From positions 3,857,501 to 3,921,500 of the forward strand of contig NZ_CP053562.1 of NCBI RefSeq assembly GCF_002085925.2: a stretch of DNA of 64,000 nt, given 5' to 3'. This stretch comes from Thioclava electrotropha (GTDB lineage Bacteria > Pseudomonadota > Alphaproteobacteria > Rhodobacterales > Rhodobacteraceae). The notes beneath the pieces are model-generated. The model did no database searches and was not told where the DNA came from. It saw nothing but the letters and a program-made list of their open reading frames with translations. Shown here in pieces: positions 1 to 8,522 of the stretch. Every line of letters starts with the position of its first letter. Positions within the stretch are counted from its first letter, which is position 1. Made by a program: the position numbers and the translations under genes.

Positions 1-212
1 GCGATGCTTTCGCAGGGCTGACCTTCAAGGGCGATCTTGGCGAGCTTGTTCTTGGCAACACGAACCGAACCACCCGCTTCACGCATGCGTGCGCGGAGGT
101 CCTGCATGTTAGCAACCGTCATGCCTTCGTAGTGAGCAACCACTACGACGCCAGAGCTTGCGAAGATCTGGCCGAGTTCCTCGACCACTTTCTCTTTTTG
201 GGCTCTATCCAC
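1..212 (-). CDS. rplJ: 50S ribosomal protein L10, N-terminal part (cut by window edge)
   Basis: Reading the minus strand from a GTG at 212 gives [14 protein letters not shown]..., the N-terminus of ribosomal protein L10, which anchors the L7/L12 stalk on the large subunit. About 70 codons are present and the frame runs open off the left edge. A GGAG ribosome-binding site lies about 7 bases upstream of the GTG. The gene follows rplA after a 259-base structured leader, the usual place for autogenous control by the L10-L7/L12 complex. The assignment rests on recognition of the N-terminal sequence and on the rplK-rplA-rplJ order. Confidence 0.9.
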   Translation of the reverse strand, partial: MDRAQKEKVVEELGQIFASSGVVVVAHYEGMTVANMQDLRARMREAGGSVRVAKNKLAKIALEGQPCESI

Positions 213-471
213 AGTTACACTCCAAGTATGGGGGTTTCCCCCCGGCTCTCATTGTCCCGGTTTCCCGGGGTCGGGTCCGAAGGGCCCGAGGCCAGATCGC
301 CCGAGATCGGCCCGAAGGCCCAAACCCGGAATTGGTCTCGATCCCCATCTCAGGAAGGAAATTAAGCCGTCACCTTTGCGGGATCAGGCACCCTCCGTCT
401 CGGACAGGTCAGGGCGGAGGCGTCAGGCCGCCGCCCTACCACCCACCGAGGTTTCCCCCGGTGGAATTCTC
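213..471 (-). promoter_or_regulatory. Structured rplJ leader between rplA and rplJ
   Basis: This 259-base gap contains no gene but several inverted repeats. A stem CCACCG/CGGTGG sits just after rplA, then AGGGCGG/CCGCCCT, then a long GC-rich imperfect hairpin around 270-325 rich in GGGCC/GGCCC. In many bacteria the rplJ leader binds L10-(L7/L12) and controls translation. That role is inferred here from position and structure only. No clear U-tract terminator is visible. Confidence 0.45.
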
Positions 472-1170
472 TTAGTTGCCGGTCGCCGACGTGATGTCGA
501 CGGCGACGCCCGGGCCCATCGTCGAGCTCAGGGACACCTTCTTCATGTAGGTGCCTTTCGCGCCGGCGGGCCTGGCTTTGGTCACGGCATCCACGAAGGC
601 GCGGATGTTTTCGGCCAGCTGCTCCTCGGAGAAGGAGACCTTGCCGATGCCGCCATGAATGACGCCGGCCTTCTCGACCTTGAACTGAACCTGGCCACCT
701 TTCGCCGCTTCGACAGCCGCTTTCACGTCCATCGTCACGGTGCCGACTTTCGGGTTCGGCATCAGGTTGCGCGGGCCCAGGACCTTACCCAGACGGCCGA
801 CGATCGGCATCATGTCCGGGGTCGCGATGCAGCGATCGAATTCGATCGTGCCGCCCTGAATGGTTTCCATCAGGTCCTCGGCGCCGACGATATCGGCCCC
901 GGCTTCCTTGGCCTCATCCGCTTTCGCGCCACGAGCGAAGACAGCCACGCGGACGGTCTTGCCGGTGCCGTTCGGCAGAGCGACGACGCCACGAACCATC
1001 TGGTCGGCGTGACGGGGGTCGACACCGAGGTTCATTGCGATTTCGAGGGTCTCGTCGAATTTCGCGTTCGCGTTCGACTTGATCAGCGAAACGGCTTCCT
1101 CGACGGAGACGTTGGACTTGCCGGCGAAGGCTTCGCGGGCGGCTTTGGTGCGTTTACCGAGCTTTGCCAT
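472..1170 (-). CDS. rplA: 50S ribosomal protein L1
   Basis: A 232-residue protein of the usual L1 length. It starts [15 protein letters not shown] and contains the conserved L1 segments [20 protein letters not shown] (about residues 127-146) and [17 protein letters not shown] near the C-terminus. L1 forms the mobile L1 stalk of the 50S subunit and in many bacteria represses its own operon by binding the L11-L1 mRNA. The gene lies 3 bases after rplK in the same direction, so the two are surely co-transcribed. Confidence 0.98.
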   Translation of the reverse strand: MAKLGKRTKAAREAFAGKSNVSVEEAVSLIKSNANAKFDETLEIAMNLGVDPRHADQMVRGVVALPNGTGKTVRVAVFARGAKADEAKEAGADIVGAEDLMETIQGGTIEFDRCIATPDMMPIVGRLGKVLGPRNLMPNPKVGTVTMDVKAAVEAAKGGQVQFKVEKAGVIHGGIGKVSFSEEQLAENIRAFVDAVTKARPAGAKGTYMKKVSLSSTMGPGVAVDITSATGN

Positions 1171-1173
1171 GAC

Positions 1174-1626
1174 TTAGCCTTTCACCTCGATACCGATCGA
1201 CTTCGCGGAGCCGAGGATGATGTTCATCGCGCCTTCGATGTCGTTGGCGTTCAGGTCCTTCATCTTCGCTTCGGCGATCTCACGTACCTGAGCGGCGGTG
1301 ATGGTCGCGGCGACGACGCGGCCCGGAGCTTCCGAACCCTTCGGACGGTTACGCTTGCCGACCGGCTTGAGGCCGGCTGCCTGCTTGATCATGAAGCTAG
1401 CCGTGGGCTGCTTGATCTCGAAGGTGAACGACTTGTCGGCGTAGTAGGTGATGATCGTCGGGATCTTCGCCTGCTTGTCCATTTCCTGCGTCTTGGCGTT
1501 GAACGCCTTGCAGAATTCCATGATGTTGATCCCGCGCTGACCCAGCGCCGGACCGACCGGCGGGGACGGGTTTGCGCCGCCTGCCGGAATTTGCAGCTTG
1601 AGCTGCCCAACAACTTTCTTGGCCAT
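1174..1626 (-). CDS. rplK: 50S ribosomal protein L11
   Basis: A 150-residue protein starting [20 protein letters not shown] with the L11 hallmark [23 protein letters not shown]11 binds the 23S rRNA GTPase-associated centre and is needed for factor-dependent GTP hydrolysis and RelA activation. A purine-rich AAGGAGAGGG ribosome-binding site precedes the ATG. It is followed at 3 bases by rplA and preceded by nusG after a 106-base gap with a small CCCTG/CAGGG hairpin. That gap is the place where L1 autoregulation acts in other bacteria. Confidence 0.98.
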   Translation of the reverse strand: MAKKVVGQLKLQIPAGGANPSPPVGPALGQRGINIMEFCKAFNAKTQEMDKQAKIPTIITYYADKSFTFEIKQPTASFMIKQAAGLKPVGKRNRPKGSEAPGRVVAATITAAQVREIAEAKMKDLNANDIEGAMNIILGSAKSIGIEVKG

Positions 1627-1732
1627 GTGGCCCTCTCCTTATCACTGTCACGCCCCTAGGGAGTCGCGAAGTTTAGTGGTTCGGTCCGGGCGTCCCTGTC
1701 GTGCAGGGCCCCTCGCCTCCCACGGCTCACAC

Positions 1733-2272
1733 TCAGGCGGTTTTCTGCACCTGCGTGTATTCCAGTTCGACCGGCGTCGGCCGACCGAAGATCGAGACGG
1801 TGACTTTCAGGCGGCTCGCCGCCTCGTCCACTTCCTCGACCATGCCCGAGAAGCCCTCGAAGGGCCCGTCGGTCACATTCACGTTCTCGCCGACCTCGAA
1901 GGTGATGAGGCTGCGCGGCGCGGCCTGCTCACCCGATTCGTCGACACGGCTGAGGATGCGGTTCACTTCCGCATCGCCCATCGGCATCGGCCGGCCCTGC
2001 GGCCCGAGGAAACCGGTGACCCGGTTCGTCGAGTTGATCAGGTGATAACCCTTGTCGGTCATCTCCATCCGCACCAGCACGTAGCCCGGCATGAAGCGAC
2101 GCTCGGAGGTCACTTTCTTGCCGCGACGCACCTCGATCACTTCCTCGGTCGGCACCAGAACTTCCTCGATCTGGTCTTCCAGACCTTGATCGATCACGGC
2201 CTGACGGATTTGCTCGGCCACTTTCTTCTCGAAGTTCGAGAGAACGCTCACCGAATACCAACGCTTCGCCAT
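1733..2272 (-). CDS. nusG: Transcription termination/antitermination protein NusG
   Basis: A 179-residue NusG of normal length. The N-terminal NGN domain (MAKRWYSVSVLSNFEKKV..., with RRFMPGYVLVRMEM) contacts RNA polymerase. The C-terminal KOW domain (VGENVNVTDGPFEGFSGMVEEVD, about residues 127-150, split here for reading as VGENVNVTDGPF then EGFSG) contacts Rho or S10. It sits between secE and rplK in the standard secE-nusG-rplKAJL order, all on the minus strand. Confidence 0.98.
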   Translation of the reverse strand: MAKRWYSVSVLSNFEKKVAEQIRQAVIDQGLEDQIEEVLVPTEEVIEVRRGKKVTSERRFMPGYVLVRMEMTDKGYHLINSTNRVTGFLGPQGRPMPMGDAEVNRILSRVDESGEQAAPRSLITFEVGENVNVTDGPFEGFSGMVEEVDEAASRLKVTVSIFGRPTPVELEYTQVQKTA

Positions 2273-2514
2273 GCCGATTCTTTGCCCCTTGCCGACGACG
2301 CCGGAGCGCCGAAAATTCCTGTTATTTCACGGGATTACCCGTGTCTCCCAGAATAAAAAACAGCGCGCACCACGCGAATCGATGCACGCCGCCTCTGGGA
2401 AAGTCCCGCCCCTTTACCGCCGGAGCCCTGTGATTTCAAGAGCGTAAGGCCGGAGCGCGATCACTTCCTTGCCGCAACTGCGAATGAGGTCTGGCGGAGA
2501 GCGCCGGAAGCCTA
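2273..2514 (-). other. secE-nusG intergenic region with a perfect hairpin
   Basis: A 242-base gap, long for a pair that is often nearly contiguous. No gene is evident. A perfect 6-bp stem with a 4-base loop (CACGGG ATTA CCCGTG) occupies 2328-2343. On the minus strand a T6 run (near 2356-2361) lies upstream of it. It may hold a separate nusG promoter or an RNA processing site, which cannot be decided by eye. Confidence 0.3.
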
Positions 2515-2700
2515 TCAGCTCCCGATCACCTGCGTCACGCCGAGACGGATGACCCAGTCCACGAGCGAGAAGAAGATTGCCGTCAGCGCAGCCATCGCCA
2601 GCACCATGCCGGTCGTCAGCAGAACTTCGCGGCGGCTCGGCCAAGCCACTTTGCCCGCTTCCGAGCGCACCTGCTGGAGAAACTGGAGTGGGTTTGCCAT
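2515..2700 (-). CDS. secE: Preprotein translocase subunit SecE
   Basis: A 61-residue protein with the short alphaproteobacterial SecE form: an amphipathic N-terminal segment MANPLQFLQQVRSEAGKVAWPSRREV followed by one transmembrane helix (about residues 29-52). The VxWPSRxE motif is the family signature. SecE clamps SecY in the SecYEG protein-conducting channel. It is encoded upstream of nusG on the same strand, as in most bacteria. (The N-terminal stretch quoted in parts: MANPLQFLQQ, KVAWPSRREV.). Confidence 0.96.
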   Translation of the reverse strand: MANPLQFLQQVRSEAGKVAWPSRREVLLTTGMVLAMAALTAIFFSLVDWVIRLGVTQVIGS

Positions 2701-2949
2701 CGTCGTCGTTCCTTACGCGCCCAATGCGGCGCCCTTGAGCCGAAAATACCGCGCCGCTTTCGGCGCAACTGCCGCCAGATACTTGCTCCCCTCGCGGATT
2801 TCAAGGCTGTTGCAGCGCTCTGCGCGCGCGCAGGCGCCATGCGCCCACTGCAAGCCGGCTTTGATAACGGAAAATCCATCGATGCACGTGCAACTTAACA
2901 TCCGACAACCCGCGCGGTCAGCACAGCCGCGATTCGACAGGAGCCATCG
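2701..2949. other. Divergent region between secE and the DUF4405 gene
   Basis: A 249-base gap between two divergently oriented genes, so it must hold promoters for both. I see no convincing conserved gene. A 62-codon open frame on the minus strand (2713-2901) has no recognisable family and no supporting context. I see no copy of the tRNA-Trp 3' end here that would mark an attachment site. Confidence 0.3.
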
Positions 2950-3444
2950 ATGCCCGCCATCCTCAACCGCTACGCCACGCCGTTCATCACCGGCCTTTTC
3001 CTCGTCTCTTTGATTTCAGGAATCGCCTTGTTCTTCCATTGGGGCAGCGCGTGGTTCCACGGGATGCATGAATGGCTCTCGATGGTGCTGATCGTGCCCT
3101 TCGCGCTGCATATCTGGAAGAACTGGCGACCGATGACCAACTACTTCAAACGCGCGCCGATGGGGCTGGCGCTCGCGCTTTCGGTCGTGGCGGCGCTGGC
3201 CTTCGTCCTTCCCGCCGCGACGAGCTCTCAAAGCGGCGCGCGCGGTGGTCCTCCGCAATTCGCGATCGCGCAGGCGCTGTTCGACGCGCCTTTGTCGGAG
3301 GCCGCACCCGTGCTCGGCCTCTCGGGCACCGATGCCGCCGCCAAGCTGGACGCCGATGTGACGCAAAGCCTGACGGAAATCGCCTCGGCGCGCGAAAGCT
3401 CCGCCGCGACGCTTGCCCAGCAACTGATGGGGCAGCCGCAATAA
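2950..3444 (+). CDS. DUF4405-type membrane protein
   Basis: A 164-residue protein with an ACAGGAG ribosome-binding site before its ATG. The first half has three hydrophobic segments (about residues 10-30, 40-56 and 70-88) with histidines at about 30, 37, 40 and 54. His40 and His54 are 14 apart, a spacing seen in heme-binding cytochrome b561-like bundles. The C-terminal half (about 90-164) is an alanine-rich periplasmic or cytoplasmic tail. The arrangement matches DUF4405 (FHWGSAWFHGMHEWLSMV..). A b-type heme role is inferred from the family and unproven. It is the first gene between secE and the glycosyltransferase, and its link to the polysaccharide genes is unclear. Confidence 0.65.
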   Translation: MPAILNRYATPFITGLFLVSLISGIALFFHWGSAWFHGMHEWLSMVLIVPFALHIWKNWRPMTNYFKRAPMGLALALSVVAALAFVLPAATSSQSGARGGPPQFAIAQALFDAPLSEAAPVLGLSGTDAAAKLDADVTQSLTEIASARESSAATLAQQLMGQPQ

Positions 3445-3538
3445 CGGCCCGTCGCGCCGTGCGGGGCAAGGCGGTTGCGACTGTCACGCAATCGACTAGG
3501 GTAACTCTACCAAGGGTTGTTTTTCATCAAGGAATTGC

Positions 3539-5908
3539 ATGTCGACTTTCGTTCCGCCGCCGTCAGCCATCTCACTGCTCCATCGCCTGCGCGGCTATCG
3601 CGGCGCGCTGGAGCGGATCGAGAACGGGAGGGTGATCGGCTGGATCGCGAAAAAAGGCGACGGCACCCCGCTCGATATCGAAATTCATTGCAATGCCGGG
3701 CGGCTCATCTCGGGGCGCGCGGCGATGTTTCGCGCCGACCTTGCACAGGCTGGCATCGGCGCGGGCAATCACGGTTTCGCCTTGCCGCTGTCGGCGACCC
3801 TGCAAGAGGCCGCAGGCGGCGAGATCAGCCTCTACATTCCCGGCAGCGGCCCAATCGCCACTCTGTGCTTCGACCCCGACGCGACGCCGCTTCCGAAAGA
3901 GAAAGACGCCCTGCATCGCTATATGCATGGCCCGATCATCACGTTGCGCGCCGCGTCCACCGCGCAGGCGGACACGCCCGATCTGACCGCGCAGCAACCG
4001 CTTTTCGCGTCGCGGTCCGCGCAGGGCGAAGACCTGCCCGCGCCTCTCTTTTCCTACATCGATTACGCGCGCCATCGCGCGGGCATGGCAGAGCAGTTCC
4101 CCGTCGATGGCAGCGACGCGGCGGTGGCGGACATTCTGCGCTGGTATCTCGACAGCTACGCCGCGCAGCATCCGTCGCAGCAAATCCCGCTGAGCCGCGC
4201 CGCGATCGATTGGCTCAATGCGCAGCCCCACCCCGGCGGACCGAGCCGCGCGATGGACCTCTTTGGCAAGACCGGCGACCCGGACGACGCGACCGCATGG
4301 GCGCTCCGCGACGCCCCGTCGCTCGGGCTCGGCGATTGCCTCCTCCCCGACAGCCTCATCGAGACCCTGGCAGAGACGAAAGGCTCCAGCCCCTGGCCGA
4401 TGACCCGCGGGCTTCTGACCCTGCGCGAGGCGATCCCGCCGCTCGCGCAATTCTCGCCGAAGACCGAGCGCCACCGCCGGATGCTGCATGTGCTCGCGAT
4501 GATCCTCGCGGTCGAACGGCCCGAGATCCTGCTTTTCCTGCCCCGCAGCGAAACGAAGACGCTGCTCGAAGGTGGCCGCCTCTCGGATGTCTGCTCGCAA
4601 CTGCATCCCGGCCCGCCGATCACCCGCGCGCGCTATGCTGCGGCGCTGCGCGCGAAGGGTTTCGACCTCGAGAGCATGTCCTTCCTGCGCGCCCCCGAAG
4701 GCCATCGGATCGCCGCCGCCACGCGCCCCATCCCCGACGGCACCCCCGTCGATGTCCAAATCCACGGCCCCTTCGCGAAAGCCTCCGGGTTGGGCCAATC
4801 GACGCGGCTGTCGCATGACATTTTGTCCCGCTGCGACGTCACGCTCAACGCGGTGGAAAGCGCGCGCGACAATCCGACGCCCGCGCAAGACGGCGCCAAG
4901 ACCGGTGCGCCGCGCCCCGCGCGCATCAACCTGCTGCACCTGAATGGCGACGCGCCCCCCCCGGCCTACGCCTTCGACGCCGACAGCTACTCTGGCGCTT
5001 ACAATATCGCCTATATGCATTGGGAGTTGGACCGCGCCCCGGCGTGTCACCACCTCGCGCTCGACCTTGTCGACGAGGTCTGGGTGCCCTCGGAATACTG
5101 CGCCGAGATTTACCGCAAAGAAACCGACACGCCGGTGGTGAATGTCGGGATGTGCTATCCCGAACCGCCCGCCATCGACCGCGCCCACGCGCGCAGCGCC
5201 CTGCGCCAACGCAACGATTGGCCCGAGGAAAGCTTCGTCTGCCTCGCCAGTTTCGACAGCTTCTCCTTCGTGCAACGGAAGAACCCGCTCGGCACGATCC
5301 ACGCCTTCCGTGAAGCCTTCGCCGAGGACGCGGAGGCGCGCCTGCTGATCAAGACGCAAAATCGCGGCCATGTCTGCGATGCAGCGCAGGCCACGCTCTG
5401 GGCCGAAATCGACCGGCTCGTCGCAGCCGATCCGCGCATCGCTTTGCTCGACGAGACGCTCGATCACGCAGGGGTGCTGGAGCTGATGGCCGGCGCGGAC
5501 CTCTACGTTTCGCTGCATCGATCCGAGGGCTGGGGGTTCGGCATGCTGGAGGCGATGGCGCTAGGCGTGCCGGTCCTGTGCACGGGCTATTCCGGCAATC
5601 TGGAATTTTGCAACGAGGTCACTGCGTGGCTCGTGCCCGCGTCCGAGATCGAAGTCGCGCCGCAGGATTATCTCTATGTCGAGCCCGGAATGCACTGGGG
5701 CGAGCCGGATCACGCCGCCGCGGTCGCCCAGTTCCGCGCGGCACGCAGCGACCCGGACGCGCGCATAAAAAAGGCGGCGCAGGCCGAAGCCTTCGTGCGC
5801 CGCCACTTCTCCGCCGATGCGATTGCCGCGCGCTACAGTGCCCGCCTGTCCGAGATCTTCACCCGGCTCGACGGGGCGCGCCAACCGCTCGCCCGCCCCG
5901 CCGAGTAA
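3539..5908 (+). CDS. Large glycosyltransferase (GT4 C-terminal domain) of the polysaccharide region
   Basis: A 789-residue cytoplasmic protein with an AAGGA ribosome-binding site before the ATG. About residues 15-110 form a domain with the motif NGRVIGWIAKKGDGTPLDIE and a later FALPL, a beta-rich module found N-terminal to other glycosyltransferases. Residues about 110-390 are of unclear function. From about 400 on there is a GT-B (GT4) transferase: IHGPFAKASGLGQSTR, then YMHWELDRAP, VPSEYCAEIY, and the donor-binding E-x7-E segment EGWGFGMLEAMALGVPVL near 660-680. It probably adds sugars to a capsule or exopolysaccharide. Sugar and linkage cannot be read. No partner gene is coupled to it: DUF4405 lies 94 bases upstream and DUF2793 is convergent 3 bases downstream. 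Confidence 0.8.
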   Translation: MSTFVPPPSAISLLHRLRGYRGALERIENGRVIGWIAKKGDGTPLDIEIHCNAGRLISGRAAMFRADLAQAGIGAGNHGFALPLSATLQEAAGGEISLYIPGSGPIATLCFDPDATPLPKEKDALHRYMHGPIITLRAASTAQADTPDLTAQQPLFASRSAQGEDLPAPLFSYIDYARHRAGMAEQFPVDGSDAAVADILRWYLDSYAAQHPSQQIPLSRAAIDWLNAQPHPGGPSRAMDLFGKTGDPDDATAWALRDAPSLGLGDCLLPDSLIETLAETKGSSPWPMTRGLLTLREAIPPLAQFSPKTERHRRMLHVLAMILAVERPEILLFLPRSETKTLLEGGRLSDVCSQLHPGPPITRARYAAALRAKGFDLESMSFLRAPEGHRIAAATRPIPDGTPVDVQIHGPFAKASGLGQSTRLSHDILSRCDVTLNAVESARDNPTPAQDGAKTGAPRPARINLLHLNGDAPPPAYAFDADSYSGAYNIAYMHWELDRAPACHHLALDLVDEVWVPSEYCAEIYRKETDTPVVNVGMCYPEPPAIDRAHARSALRQRNDWPEESFVCLASFDSFSFVQRKNPLGTIHAFREAFAEDAEARLLIKTQNRGHVCDAAQATLWAEIDRLVAADPRIALLDETLDHAGVLELMAGADLYVSLHRSEGWGFGMLEAMALGVPVLCTGYSGNLEFCNEVTAWLVPASEIEVAPQDYLYVEPGMHWGEPDHAAAVAQFRAARSDPDARIKKAAQAEAFVRRHFSADAIAARYSARLSEIFTRLDGARQPLARPAE

Positions 5909-5911
5909 GCG

Positions 5912-6979
5912 TCACACCCAGCGTCCGATCGCGGTGACGCTCAGATCGCAGCTTTCACCGCTGAGGAAACTCGCGCCATTCGCGGCATAGACCACGGCGC
6001 GCGCGCCCGAGCTTGTGACGCCCTCGACCCCCGCGAAGGAGATCGCGCCCGCACCGATGGCGCTGCCCGCCGCGAGGCTGTCCGCATCGAGCGCGACACT
6101 CAGAGAGGGCGCCTGCGCGAATTGCGCCGGATAGGCCCAATCCTGCTTGAGTGCCCAATCCGCGACGTAAGCAAGACTCACCTGCGCCGAGCAAATCTGC
6201 GTGCCATCGGCAAAGCGGATGTAATCGCCCGAAGCGGTGCTGCCCTGCTCGATCACGGCGCCCGTCGACATGCCACCAACCTGCGCGACCGTGCCGACGA
6301 CACCGCTTCCCGTCAGCGCCCCGTCGATCACCGCGCCTTGCGGCAACGTCGCGCGCCCGGTGGCCGCGTCGATGCGCAGCCCCTCGAACCAAATCACGCC
6401 GTCCGCGCTCGCCTTGATCGCGAAATCGTCGCTGCCTGCCAACCCCATCTCGGCCCGGCCCGACCAGTTCGACTGGAACAGAAGGCTTGCCGTCTCGCCC
6501 GCCGCCGCCTTGTTCAGCTTGAGTTGATGGCCTGCCCCGGCATGGCTCAGAAGCGTGGCCTCCGCCGCGACGGAAAGCCGGTTCACCGCGTCATAGCCGG
6601 TCATGATCCCGACCCCGTCGAGCTGGCTCAACTCCGGCAACGGCGGCACGTCCCAAGCGCCCGCGGCGAAGACCAGCTCCACCGCCTCATCCAGCACGAA
6701 AGCGCGCCAGCCCTCACGCGGGGTCAGGAATTGCCACGCCCCGGCCGCAAAGATCGCAAGCGCCCCGTCCTGCCCTGCCCATGCGCCCAGCGCCCCGGTC
6801 GGCAGCACATACCGCGCCCCCTCCGGCGGACCGATCGGCGATTCGGTCACGCTGCGCGAAATCACCGCAAGCTGCACGAGCGCATCGAGCCGTTGCAGCG
6901 CCTCGTTATGGGTGACGTGTTTCTGGGCCTGGCTGCCAAGGATGAGCGGCAGCGCGAGATTGGCGGTTTGATCGGACAT
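5912..6979 (-). CDS. DUF2793 domain-containing protein
   Basis: A 355-residue protein whose N-terminus (LALPLILGSQAQKHVTHNEA, then LQRLDALVQLAV) is the DUF2793 signature found in many Rhodobacteraceae proteins, often near phage-tail or surface-structure genes. The rest is beta-rich and aromatic-glycine-rich, ending in a domain with paired cysteines (QICSAQ, SCDLSV) that resembles a tail-fibre or carbohydrate-contacting end. There is no signal peptide. It lies convergent to the glycosyltransferase and divergent from the phosphomannomutase. A role in surface adhesion or phage-like recognition is inference. The family is not functionally characterised as far as I know. Confidence 0.75.
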   Translation of the reverse strand: MSDQTANLALPLILGSQAQKHVTHNEALQRLDALVQLAVISRSVTESPIGPPEGARYVLPTGALGAWAGQDGALAIFAAGAWQFLTPREGWRAFVLDEAVELVFAAGAWDVPPLPELSQLDGVGIMTGYDAVNRLSVAAEATLLSHAGAGHQLKLNKAAAGETASLLFQSNWSGRAEMGLAGSDDFAIKASADGVIWFEGLRIDAATGRATLPQGAVIDGALTGSGVVGTVAQVGGMSTGAVIEQGSTASGDYIRFADGTQICSAQVSLAYVADWALKQDWAYPAQFAQAPSLSVALDADSLAAGSAIGAGAISFAGVEGVTSSGARAVVYAANGASFLSGESCDLSVTAIGRWV

Positions 6980-7124
6980 CGGGAGTTCCTACGCTGGGTT
7001 GCGATGGAGGCCGACGATAGGAACCCGGCGTTAACCGTGTTTGAGAGCGGCGCACGGTGCTTGCCTGTCCGCCCCCCTCCCCCTAGGTTCGGCCCAATTT
7101 CAACGGCGCAGCATTCGAGGACAT

Positions 7125-8522
7125 ATGGCACCGAAATTTGGCACCAGCGGCCTGCGTGGCCTCGTCACCGAACTGACCGACGCGCTGGTCACCGATTACA
7201 CCCGCGCTTTCATTTCGGCCTGCCCGCAAGGCGAAGCCGTTCACGTCGGTTGGGACCTGCGCCCCTCCTCTCCCGCAATCGCCGAGACCGTCATCGCCGC
7301 GATCCGCGCCGCGGGCCTCACCGCCATTCGCGAAGGCGCGCTGCCTACGCCCGCTCTGGCGCTGGCCTCGATGGGGGCGGGCAATTCGGCGATCATGATC
7401 ACCGGCAGCCACATTCCCGCGGATCGCAACGGGCTGAAATTCTACGTCCCGCATGGCGAGATCGCGAAGGAGGACGAGGCCGCGATCCTCGACCGGCTCG
7501 GTCGGGACCAACCCGCAACCGAGAAGCCCGGCTCCGAAATCCCGGGGACGGACAGCGCGGCGCGCTACATCGCGCGCTATGTCGACGGGTTCGGGGCGGA
7601 CGCCCTCGCAGGGCTGCGTATCGGCGTCTATCAACACAGCTCGGTCGCGCGCGACATCCTCGTCACCGCGGTAGAGGCGATGGGCGCGACCGCGGTGCCA
7701 CTCGCCCGCTCTGACGTTTTCATCCCCGTCGACACCGAGGCGGTCGATCCCGAGACCCGCAAAACCCTGCAAGGCTGGTGCACTGAACATGGGCTCGATG
7801 CGGTTATCTCGACCGATGGCGATGCCGACCGTCCGATGCTGAGCGACGAGACCGGCACGCTGATCCCCGGCGACGTTCTGGGCGCGCTGACCGCACGGCT
7901 TCTCGGGGCGAGAATCCTCTGCACGCCGGTCTCCGCCAATACGATGGTCGATGCGATGCCCGAATTCGACAGCATCCATCGCACGAAGATCGGCTCGCCC
8001 TTCGTGATCGCCGCGATGGAGGCAGCGCGCGATGCCGATCCCGCCGCGAAGGTCGTGGGGTATGAGCCCAATGGCGGCTTCCTCCTGGGCTTCACCACGA
8101 CGGGCCCTGCGGGGCCGATTGCGCCGCTCGCGACTCGCGATTGCCTGCTGCCGATCGTCGCGCCGCTTGTTGCGGCGAAACAGGCCGGCACCGCCCTCAG
8201 CGGCCTTGTCGCCCAGCTTCCCGCCCGTTTCACCGCAGCCGACCGGGTCGCCGAAGTCCCGACGGACCGCTCGCGCGCCTTCATTGACCGCCTTGCCGAC
8301 GACCCCGCCGCCCGGGCGGAATTCTTCAGCGATTTCGCCCCGGTCGAACAGATCGACCGCACCGATGGGCTGCGCCTGACCTTCCCCTCGGGCGAGATCG
8401 TCCATCTGCGCCCCTCGGGCAACGCGCCCGAATGCCGTTGCTACGCCGAAGCCTCGACACCGGAGCGCGCACAGGCCCTCGTGGCGCGCTATCTTGCGGC
8501 GCTACGAACTGAACTCGCCTAG
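7125..8522 (+). CDS. Phosphomannomutase/phosphoglucomutase family protein
   Basis: A 465-residue alpha-D-phosphohexomutase. The start at 7125 is chosen for the GAGGA ribosome-binding site and because the family motif TSGLRG begins a few residues later. It has the metal loop DGDADRPM (about residues 230-237) and the sugar-binding and phosphate-binding C-terminal motif RPSGNAPE. The active-site phosphoserine loop reads TGSHIPADRNGLKF instead of the common TASHNP; the catalytic Ser is retained. The enzyme interconverts mannose-6-P and mannose-1-P (or the glucose forms), feeding GDP-mannose or UDP-glucose synthesis for the surrounding polysaccharide genes. Which sugar it prefers cannot be read. 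Confidence 0.9.
   Translation: MAPKFGTSGLRGLVTELTDALVTDYTRAFISACPQGEAVHVGWDLRPSSPAIAETVIAAIRAAGLTAIREGALPTPALALASMGAGNSAIMITGSHIPADRNGLKFYVPHGEIAKEDEAAILDRLGRDQPATEKPGSEIPGTDSAARYIARYVDGFGADALAGLRIGVYQHSSVARDILVTAVEAMGATAVPLARSDVFIPVDTEAVDPETRKTLQGWCTEHGLDAVISTDGDADRPMLSDETGTLIPGDVLGALTARLLGARILCTPVSANTMVDAMPEFDSIHRTKIGSPFVIAAMEAARDADPAAKVVGYEPNGGFLLGFTTTGPAGPIAPLATRDCLLPIVAPLVAAKQAGTALSGLVAQLPARFTAADRVAEVPTDRSRAFIDRLADDPAARAEFFSDFAPVEQIDRTDGLRLTFPSGEIVHLRPSGNAPECRCYAEASTPERAQALVARYLAALRTELA

Noticed and set aside
376..1659. A 427-codon open frame on the plus strand
   Set aside because: It is antisense to rplA and rplK, which are certain.
2713..2901. A 62-codon minus-strand frame upstream of secE
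   Set aside because: No ribosome-binding site or recognisable family; it lies in a divergent promoter region.
3572..5518. A 648-codon open frame on the minus strand
   Set aside because: It is antisense to the large glycosyltransferase, which has a good start and motifs. It is a shadow of codon bias.
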